Assembly (NCBI RefSeq): GCF_026191725.2
Contig: NZ_CP120863.1
Coordinates: forward strand, 2,026,001-2,090,000
Direction: 5' to 3'
Source of the DNA: Roseibium porphyridii
GTDB taxonomy: Bacteria; Pseudomonadota; Alphaproteobacteria; Rhizobiales; Stappiaceae
DNA length: 64,000 bases
The notes below the pieces were generated by a model, which made no database searches, was not told where the DNA came from, and saw only the letters and a list, made by a program, of their open reading frames with translations. Position numbers and translations under genes: made by a program. Positions 58,650 to 64,000 of the stretch are shown here, piece after piece. How positions within the stretch are numbered: position 1 is the first letter of the stretch; every line of letters begins with the position of its first letter.

Positions 58650-59071
58650 CCGATTTGAAATGGGAATGGATCCCTGGAATTGGCGTGGGACCAATGAAGT
58701 TTGGTGCACCGATCAAAAACTTTATCGAACGATTTGAATTGAAGCTCCATGTGCCGGAAGGGACAACGCCGGAGGAATGGGGGAGCTATATTATTCAGGA
58801 CTTTGTAAAATCGGTGACAACCGAACATGGACTGATTCAAACTGTTGAATGTGAAGACTATTTTGGGTTTCGCGGCAAAAACCTGATTGGAATGTCCGAG
58901 GAGGAACTCATCGCGCATATGGGAAGCGACCCTGACAAGATCGGCGTGGGCGTCCTTTATGAAAATGGTTCGGTTCAGACGCCCTTCGATTACGACGCTC
59001 TCGGTTTGATAGTGTGGTTCGAAGATGAAAAGCTGATCAGTGCGGCGGCAATGGAGATCATAGACGACTGA
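58646..59071 (+). CDS. 141-aa candidate immunity protein, orphan module
   Basis: 141 residues, homologous to the 57377 protein (same WKWEW...GVGPMKFG opening, near-identical second half). Kept intact although its toxin partner is degenerate, as is usual for orphan immunity genes that protect against related toxins. Starts at an ATGA overlap with the toxin remnant. Confidence 0.75.
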   Translation: MTDLKWEWIPGIGVGPMKFGAPIKNFIERFELKLHVPEGTTPEEWGSYIIQDFVKSVTTEHGLIQTVECEDYFGFRGKNLIGMSEEELIAHMGSDPDKIGVGVLYENGSVQTPFDYDALGLIVWFEDEKLISAAAMEIIDD

Positions 59072-59313
59072 TGTGTTTTGATCTTAAATAATACTCTAGC
59101 TTCAATATTGGTTTTTAGAAATTAGATAGTATTTTTTGGTAAAATTATATTCTTTCTATCTTTTTTAAAATATATTATGAATTAAATTTTGATGTTATAA
59201 TAAATTTTTGCACTTTACTCATAAGTAAACTCACGTCCCACTCGATTTTTCTGTCGGTGGGTTGCGTTTGGTGAAGCTTTGCTTCACGTGAGCACTCTCT
59301 AGGAAAATCAAAT
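59072..59313. other. AT-rich gap before the tail fibre gene
   Basis: The first part (59085-59215) is extremely AT-rich and holds no gene. Two hairpins follow: CCCACTCGA/TCGGTGGG (59238-59262) and a perfect GTGAAGC-TTT-GCTTCAC stem (59271-59287), 26 bases before the fibre ATG. The second stem may act in transcript stability or translation of the fibre gene. Confidence 0.5.
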
Positions 59314-61470
59314 ATGACAATAGCAGCTTTGGAAGAAGGCCGCGTCCAGGTGATGGGCGACGGTGTGACGGATCGTGCCGATCTGCCGTTCCAGTTTGTC
59401 GATGAACGCAATCTTCAGGTCACCCATACGGATGCTCAAGGGTCAACCACCCTTTGGGAATATCAGCAGTCACCGGGCAACTGGTATTTTACAGGCGGTG
59501 ATTTCTCTACCGGTACGGTCCATTTTACAGCGGCTGATCTTCAAATTGACGAAAAGCTGACAGTGATCCTGGTCAGCGACTACGATCAGCCTTACAGCCT
59601 TGCTGGCGGCGAGATTGACCCGGCCGTCATGGAAAGGGCGATGGATCGCACAGCGATCAACATGCAGTCGGTTGCTGCCCGTGCTTTGATTGAGAAAAAC
59701 GGCGGTTATGATCTGGCAAACCGCCGGTTGATCAATGCGCTTGAGGCAAATGAAAATTCTGATGTGCCAACATTGCAGCAGGTGTTGGAAATCGCTCAAT
59801 TGCCAGGAGAGCAGGGACCTAAAGGACCGGTTGGCAATCAGGGGCCTTCCGGCCCGCAAGGAGCTGAGGGGCCGCAAGGGGCGCAAGGCCCGCAAGGCGA
59901 GCGTGGGCCACTTGGCTATGAAGGTCCGCGCGGTCCAACCGGATTTCAGGGGCCGGAAGGTCCAAGAGGCCCGGAAGGGCCAGCCGGTCCGACAGGGTCA
60001 CAAGGCCTCATTGGTCCACAAGGCCCGCAAGGGCCGGAAGGACCGGTGGGAAAAGCATTTGAGCCTGATGCTTCCGGTTTGACCGCTGATCGAGCCGCCT
60101 ACAATGCGGAGCCGGCGAATTTCTCGTTTCTCGATGTGGAAGTTGGCGAGGTATACTGGAAGCTTTCAAACGCGGTCGGTGCCTGGTCTGTTGGCGTTCC
60201 TTTCGGCCGTGGCCCGCAAGGGTTGCAAGGCACACAGGGGCCGCAGGGTAATCCCGGCCCGGTTGGCATGAACCACCGGGGAGTATGGTCAAATCTGGTT
60301 GCCTATGATCCGAACGACACGGTTTCCTATGACGGGTCTTACTTTCTGTGTGTGGCAGGTCATACCAATGTGACGCCCGATGATGCTTCGGCCGAATGGG
60401 ATCTGGTCGCGGCCAAGGGCGAGCGGGGTTTACAAGGTCAACAGGGTATTCAGGGGCCGGAGGGTCAACAGGGGGCCCAGGGGCCGGAAGGCATTCAGGG
60501 AATTCAAGGCGATCAAGGCTTGCAAGGTCCGCAAGGAGCGCAAGGCCCTCAAGGCGCAACGGGCGATCCGGGCTTGACCTACATGGGCCTTTGGTCTTCG
60601 GGCGTTACCTATAACGCAGATGAAACGGTGACCTATAACGGCTCATCCTACATTTCGTTGCGGGTCAACGTTGGCCAGAACCCTAGTATCTCGCCTGATG
60701 ATTGGGGTTTGATTGCGGCGAAGGGGGATATTGGACCGCAGGGACCGCAAGGAGATCCGGGGCCGACAGGGGACATTTCGGCAAATACCGAATGGCAGGA
60801 CAGCTATGAAGCCCGGTTCGGCAACAGTGCTGACATGCGGCTACAGCACGACGGCAACAACTCATTCATCAACAATTACACTGGCCGACTGTACATTATT
60901 AGCCGTCGTCATGGTGGCGATGTAGAGATTGGCACCGAGAAAACTGACGGCACCTATCGATCAGCTATGTATGTCGCCAACGGCGGTAACATCGACTTCC
61001 GGTACGATGGTTCGCACAAGATGCGGATCGATGGTTCGGGCTCAACAGTCTATGGTCGACTCCATGCTACGGACATGATGTATGTCGGTAACAATGGTGG
61101 CGGTGACAGTTGGCTTCAGTTCTATGACGATAACTCCAACACTTGGCGATATCTCGGTTGGGACGATAGTGCAAACAGCTTTGTGCTTGAAGAAAATGAT
61201 GGTGGTACGCACAAGATTGCGTCGGTCTATGATGGATCGAGCCACAGCAATACAAACTTTCCGATTGGTACCTGCCTTATTGTCGCTTCTGGTTCCCATT
61301 TAAACCGAAATGCAAACCGGCCGCTCTACGTCTACACCGGACATAACTACGCTTGGGTAGATAGTTCATGGAACTCCAGTGAGCGTGGGAGTCAACTCAC
61401 GGGCACTTGGCGCCAAAAAGGGAATTTCGCCGGCGGCAGCATCCTGCACCTTATGCAAAGGATATCATGA
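59314..61470 (+). CDS. Tail fibre with T7-type anchor and collagen-like shaft
   Basis: 718 residues. Residues 1-150 form the T7 gp17-like tail-attachment domain. Collagen-type G-P-Q/G-x-Y repeats run at about 167-245, 298-315, 369-420 and 472-487, separated by two similar [12 protein letters not shown] / [12 protein letters not shown] modules (about 60 residues each) that resemble small carbohydrate-binding folds. The C-terminus is a beta-rich receptor-binding head with repeated DG-S-H-K-M/ DDNS patterns. It determines host range. The collagen segments would trimerise the shaft. Confidence 0.88.
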   Translation: MTIAALEEGRVQVMGDGVTDRADLPFQFVDERNLQVTHTDAQGSTTLWEYQQSPGNWYFTGGDFSTGTVHFTAADLQIDEKLTVILVSDYDQPYSLAGGEIDPAVMERAMDRTAINMQSVAARALIEKNGGYDLANRRLINALEANENSDVPTLQQVLEIAQLPGEQGPKGPVGNQGPSGPQGAEGPQGAQGPQGERGPLGYEGPRGPTGFQGPEGPRGPEGPAGPTGSQGLIGPQGPQGPEGPVGKAFEPDASGLTADRAAYNAEPANFSFLDVEVGEVYWKLSNAVGAWSVGVPFGRGPQGLQGTQGPQGNPGPVGMNHRGVWSNLVAYDPNDTVSYDGSYFLCVAGHTNVTPDDASAEWDLVAAKGERGLQGQQGIQGPEGQQGAQGPEGIQGIQGDQGLQGPQGAQGPQGATGDPGLTYMGLWSSGVTYNADETVTYNGSSYISLRVNVGQNPSISPDDWGLIAAKGDIGPQGPQGDPGPTGDISANTEWQDSYEARFGNSADMRLQHDGNNSFINNYTGRLYIISRRHGGDVEIGTEKTDGTYRSAMYVANGGNIDFRYDGSHKMRIDGSGSTVYGRLHATDMMYVGNNGGGDSWLQFYDDNSNTWRYLGWDDSANSFVLEENDGGTHKIASVYDGSSHSNTNFPIGTCLIVASGSHLNRNANRPLYVYTGHNYAWVDSSWNSSERGSQLTGTWRQKGNFAGGSILHLMQRIS

Positions 61471-61979
61471 TGAACGCGAACATCATCGAATTTTATGGTT
61501 TCGATGCCCATTGGGAAACGGACCATTCTGAAACCGTAATGGCAAAAGTTATCGGAGCAGCGCACTATTGTGTCCAATACCCTGATGGGTCTAAAGAAGA
61601 ACTTGTCACGGGTTTGCGACCGGGCGAGAATAACGCTTGGAATGTCAAAGTAATCGAATCCGCCCAAGCGTGGAAAGACAACGGCGGAATGATTCCAGAG
61701 TATGTGCCGTCTACGCCAGAAGAACTTCGTAAGTTTATGCAACCATTAACTGCATGCCAACTCCGGCTGGGTTTGATCAATGCGGATCTTACTTTCGCGC
61801 AGGTAGACAGCGCAATTGCTGCCATTGCCGATGAAACAGAGCGAACTGCGGCACAAATCGAATGGGAGTTTTCAAATGAGTTTCAGCGCACACAGCCATT
61901 AATCGTCTCAATTTTAACGACCATTGGTTTAACACCAGAAGAAGTTGACGATCTCTGGGCAGGGGCTCTGAATTCCTGA
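61467..61979 (+). CDS. Fibre-associated protein / possible tail fibre assembly chaperone
   Basis: 170 residues. N-terminal half has a small beta segment (IEFYGFDAHWETDHSETVMAKV), C-terminal half is helical with TACQLRLGLINADLTFAQVDSAIAAI...FQRTQPLIVSILTTIGLTPEEVDDLWAGAL, the pattern of phage fibre-assembly or tape-associated proteins. The ATG at 61467 follows AAAGGAT and overlaps the fibre stop. Position immediately after the fibre supports a chaperone role. Confidence 0.65.
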   Translation: MMNANIIEFYGFDAHWETDHSETVMAKVIGAAHYCVQYPDGSKEELVTGLRPGENNAWNVKVIESAQAWKDNGGMIPEYVPSTPEELRKFMQPLTACQLRLGLINADLTFAQVDSAIAAIADETERTAAQIEWEFSNEFQRTQPLIVSILTTIGLTPEEVDDLWAGALNS

Positions 61980-62067
61980 GGCCTTCTAGAGGGCTTAAAA
62001 AAAGGTTCTCACGATTTGCATGAAGTGATATCTCGCCCCTTACGACTGGAGATAGAAAGAGATCTAA

Positions 62068-62802
62068 ATGGCATTCGGTATCGGACGGGCAATAAAAAAG
62101 AGATTCAAGGGGCAGGAGACACAGCCTTACGAATACGCCGCAGACAATTTTGCAGTTCGAAAGAAAAACCTGTCATTTATGGAAGATGACGCTTTTGCGT
62201 TCGCTTGGGACAAGGCTGTCGAAGGTAATCAAGCAGCGTGGGATGGTCGCTACAAAGATGTTCGATGGAGAGCACACACTGCGGTTTGGGCAGCGAAACA
62301 CGGGCTTACACTTGAGGGTGATTTTGTCGAATGCGGCGTTTTTCTGGGTTCTCTTTCTTTAACAATCTGCCATTTTCTAAAGTTTTATCAAATTCCTAGA
62401 AACTTCTACCTCTTTGATACTTTCGAAGGGATCCCAGACGACGGGCAAGAGAAGACTAGGAAGCAGAACAAGCCCTATTTTGATTATTTTGATATCGCCA
62501 AGAATAACTTCTCTCAGTTTCCCAATGCTAAGCTAGTAAAAGGGGTTTTGCCTGAAACACTGAGCCAAGCTCCAATAGAAAAGATCGCTTATCTATCTGT
62601 TGACCTCAATCACGCTAAATATGAAAAAGAAGTCATGGCGGAGCTTTGGGATAGGATTGCTCGTTCTGCCATCGTTTTGATCGACGACTATGCTTTCAAG
62701 AACCACGAAGAGCAGTACGAAATGTGGAATGAGTTTGCTGCATCAAAGGGATGTTCGATACTTACGATGCCAACTGGTTCTGGAGTTTTGATAAAGCCCT
62801 AG
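62068..62802 (+). CDS. TylF/MycF-family SAM-dependent methyltransferase
   Basis: 244 residues of the TylF (macrocin O-methyltransferase-like) class I methyltransferase fold. The SAM-site stretch DFVECGVFLGSLSLTIC, the strand FYLFDTFEGIPD and the acidic VDLNHAKYEKEV / IDDYAF region match the family. Such enzymes methylate sugars. Placed between fibre and lysis genes, it may modify a host surface glycan or a phage component; target unknown. Ends just before a strong terminator. Confidence 0.82.
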   Translation: MAFGIGRAIKKRFKGQETQPYEYAADNFAVRKKNLSFMEDDAFAFAWDKAVEGNQAAWDGRYKDVRWRAHTAVWAAKHGLTLEGDFVECGVFLGSLSLTICHFLKFYQIPRNFYLFDTFEGIPDDGQEKTRKQNKPYFDYFDIAKNNFSQFPNAKLVKGVLPETLSQAPIEKIAYLSVDLNHAKYEKEVMAELWDRIARSAIVLIDDYAFKNHEEQYEMWNEFAASKGCSILTMPTGSGVLIKP

Positions 62803-62840
62803 GAGAACACGACTAATACTTAGTTTTTTTTTGAACAATA

Positions 62841-62864
62841 ACCGCCTTTAGGGCGGTTTTTTTG
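62841..62864 (+). terminator. Rho-independent terminator before the lysis genes
   Basis: Stem ACCGCC/GGCGGT with loop TTTAG followed by seven T residues. A strong terminator 38 bases after the methyltransferase stop, so the lysis genes need read-through or their own promoter. Confidence 0.9.
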
Positions 62865-62881
62865 TGCCTAAAGGATTCCGT

Positions 62882-63097
62882 ATGAAATTGATAATCGGCT
62901 GGCGCCGTGTCCTGGCAAGGGCATGGAGCGTTCGCCTGATGCTGCTTGCTGCGCTTTTGTCTGGTGCAGAGGTGGCGTTGCCCTTCCTGGGCGACATCAT
63001 CGAGCCGGGACGCCTGGCGCTTCTCTCAGCTCTTGCTACCGCCGGCGCATTCGTTGCCCGCATACTCGTTCAAAAGGACATGAAAGATGGGACGTAA
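62882..63097 (+). CDS. Holin-like small membrane protein
   Basis: 71 residues with two hydrophobic helices (about 17-35 and 44-62), a short basic N-terminus and a charged C-terminus. Immediately upstream of the endolysin with an 11-base overlap. The LMLLAALLSGAEVALPFL...LSALATAGAFVARILVQKD pattern is typical of small class II/pinholin-like proteins. It would trigger membrane depolarisation and release of the SAR endolysin. Confidence 0.8.
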   Translation: MKLIIGWRRVLARAWSVRLMLLAALLSGAEVALPFLGDIIEPGRLALLSALATAGAFVARILVQKDMKDGT

Positions 63098-63551
63098 ATC
63101 CCGCCTGGCTGGAACTGTCGGCGTGGCCGCAATTGCTCTTGTGGGTGCTTGGGAAGGCCTGCGCCTGGTTGCCTATAAGGATGTCGTTGGAGTGCCAACC
63201 GTCTGTTACGGCGAAACTTACGGCGTGAAGATGGGGGACAGGCACACAAAGGCCGAATGTGACGCAATGTTGCTGGCCTCGCTCAAGAAACACGAGCGCG
63301 GCATGCGCAAGTGTCTGAAAAACCCTGACGCCATTCCTCCCAAGTCCTATGTCACGTTCGTGAGCTTGACCTACAACATTGGGGTAGGGGCCTTTTGCAG
63401 GTCAACAGCGCGCAAGCGTCTGAACAGTGGCGATTACAAAGGCGCTTGCAATGCGGCCACCTGGTTCAACAAGGCAGGCGGCCGAACGATCAAGGGCCTG
63501 GTCAACCGCCGCACGGCAGAGCACAGGATGTGCCTGGAAGGCCTTAAATAA
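63087..63551 (+). CDS. Lysozyme-type endolysin (GH24) with SAR signal-anchor
   Basis: 154 residues. The N-terminus (about 7-22, LAGTVGVAAIALVGAW) is a weakly hydrophobic, Gly/Ala-rich signal-arrest-release segment. The catalytic triad E23-x8-D32-x5-T38 is intact. It hydrolyses the beta-1,4 bond of peptidoglycan. Starts within the holin gene and shares its final base with the Rz start. Confidence 0.9.
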   Translation: MGRKSRLAGTVGVAAIALVGAWEGLRLVAYKDVVGVPTVCYGETYGVKMGDRHTKAECDAMLLASLKKHERGMRKCLKNPDAIPPKSYVTFVSLTYNIGVGAFCRSTARKRLNSGDYKGACNAATWFNKAGGRTIKGLVNRRTAEHRMCLEGLK

Positions 63552-63904
63552 TGGGTCTGGCCACCTGGATCCTTCAGAGCCGCGCCGCTTGTTCAGCCCT
63601 TGCCATTGCCGCCGTTCTGGGCGGCATTTTCATTTGGCATCAGGTCGACAAGTCGAGCGCGGTTCGAAAGGCCATTGTTGAATACGTGGCAGAGGCGGAA
63701 TTGACCGCAGCACGTGTTCAGCTTGAAGAATTGAAACGCCGCAAGGTCGTTACCGATCGAGCCAATCGGCGCTTTCTCTCCCTAATTGAAAAGGCCAACG
63801 TGGAAGCGGAAGCCGCATCACAGGAGTTGGAGCATTATGTTTCGACTGTGGAGGACAGTTGCGTTGTGCAGCCTGATCTTATTGAGCGGTTGCGCAACCG
63901 TTGA
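63551..63904 (+). CDS. Rz-like inner-membrane spanin
   Basis: 117 residues: N-terminal transmembrane helix (about 10-30, SALAIAAVLGGIFIWH) followed by a long periplasmic coiled coil (about 40-95). This is the i-spanin layout. It starts at the last base of the endolysin stop, and overlaps the downstream Rz1 gene in another frame. Confidence 0.85.
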   Translation: MGLATWILQSRAACSALAIAAVLGGIFIWHQVDKSSAVRKAIVEYVAEAELTAARVQLEELKRRKVVTDRANRRFLSLIEKANVEAEAASQELEHYVSTVEDSCVVQPDLIERLRNR

Positions 63905-64000
63905 CGATCGATTGCGAGCGGCCGCAACGCAAACCGCAGAGACACAGGCAACCAGAGAGTTGCCCGACTATCCCGCAGACTGCCGGAAGAAAGAACGCTC
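63837..64000 (+). CDS. Rz1-like outer-membrane lipoprotein spanin, embedded start, truncated by window end
   Basis: Open frame from ATG 63837 inside the Rz gene in the +2 frame, running to the window end. It encodes a lipoprotein signal with lipobox LLSG-C (Cys19), followed by a short hydrophilic, Gln/Pro-containing mature part. CAGGAG lies 6-11 bases upstream. The overlapping Rz/Rz1 architecture is the classic two-component spanin layout. Confidence 0.85.
   Translation, partial: MFRLWRTVALCSLILLSGCATVDDRLRAAATQTAETQATRELPDYPADCRKKER

Larger units (their letters stand above)
27753..64000. mobile_element. Podovirus-type prophage with multiple cargo cassettes (right end beyond the window)
   Basis: From the repressor-controlled gene at 27753 to the spanins at the right edge, the gene set is that of a temperate podovirus: repressor, terminase, gp13-like protein, portal, Bbp19-like protein, scaffold, capsid, tail tubular A and B, gp14/gp15-like internal proteins, T7-type fibre, and lysis genes. 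The left border lies between 27722 and 27752, after the chromosomal exonuclease gene. No attachment site, integrase, excisionase or replication gene can be identified here; they may lie to the right. AT-rich cargo blocks (43.8-46.5, 57.8-59.3 kb) interrupt GC-rich structural genes. Confidence 0.88.

Noticed and set aside
59812..60780. Repetitive DNA that could suggest a CRISPR-like array
   Set aside because: The repeats are in-frame collagen G-x-Y codons of the tail fibre, with no fixed repeat/spacer units and no cas genes.
27753..64000. Gene transfer agent
   Set aside because: Alphaproteobacterial GTAs are siphovirus-derived; this set has T7-type portal, tubular proteins, internal virion proteins and an S24 repressor.
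1..64000. tRNA or rRNA genes as integration targets
   Set aside because: I saw no cloverleaf-like or rRNA sequence on reading; a dedicated tRNA scan would be decisive.

Overview
The window looks like an alphaproteobacterial chromosome (about 55-60% G+C, GGAGG-type ribosome sites, ATGA-coupled operons). The catabolic gene content and protein style suggest a marine Hyphomicrobiales or Rhodobacterales relative, perhaps Roseibium/Labrenzia-like; this is inference, since no rRNA or species marker is present. The left 27.7 kb is chromosomal. From about 27.75 kb to the right edge lies an integrated podovirus-type (T7-like morphogenesis) prophage that runs out of the window.

Chromosomal part. (1) 66-4121: tripartite tricarboxylate transporter membrane subunits (TctB, TctA) coupled to a class III CoA-transferase and a citryl-CoA-lyase-like protein, a compact import, CoA activation and C-C cleavage module. 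(2) 4177-13739: a leftward IclR regulator divergent from a rightward operon of cyclase-family hydrolase, cupin, SDR, 3-hydroxyacyl-CoA-dehydrogenase-like enzyme, Tat-exported binding protein, LivG/F/H/M-type ABC importer and a BKACE (DUF849) beta-keto acid cleavage enzyme. It reads as uptake and oxidation of a hydroxy acid ending in BKACE cleavage. (3) 13822-18767: dabA-dabB inorganic-carbon uptake genes with a divergent LysR regulator whose start codon is covered by a palindromic operator. (4) 19329-20917: an Old Yellow Enzyme-family oxidoreductase and an ArsR repressor, each preceded by the same 16-bp palindrome. (5) 21734-27721: sodium/solute symporter small and large subunits, a cNMP/CBS/DUF294 protein, a membrane-anchored protein and a membrane-linked DEDDh exonuclease.

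Prophage part. A LexA/CI-like S24 repressor has matching operators (TACGC-N5-GCGTA) beside itself and before a leftward gene at the prophage edge. The late genes run terminase small and large, gp13-like protein, portal, Bbp19-like protein, scaffold, major capsid, tail tubular A and B, internal virion proteins, collagen-like tail fibre, fibre-assembly-like protein, methyltransferase, then holin, SAR endolysin, Rz and embedded Rz1 (cut by the window end). No integrase or replication gene is visible.

Most interesting: the structural operon is broken up by cargo cassettes that look like a virion-associated polymorphic toxin/immunity system. Two loci (36.4-39.8 kb and 47.9-51.3 kb) each hold an orphan 161-aa gene, a truncated effector start, a second 161-aa gene, and an intact ~750-aa protein with a variable PIN-like N-terminus and a conserved C-terminal domain. 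This is the mirror image of CDI/Rhs layout. A third locus (55.3-59.1 kb) is in classical orientation: the internal virion protein ends in a polymorphic-toxin-like tail, followed by an overlapping 141-aa immunity-like gene, then a degenerate copy of the tail with its own intact immunity-like gene. Other cargo includes a kinase of the APH fold, a B12-type radical SAM protein, membrane/secreted proteins, and a small protein carrying the C-terminal motif of the scaffold. Repeated intergenic elements mark several cassette borders.
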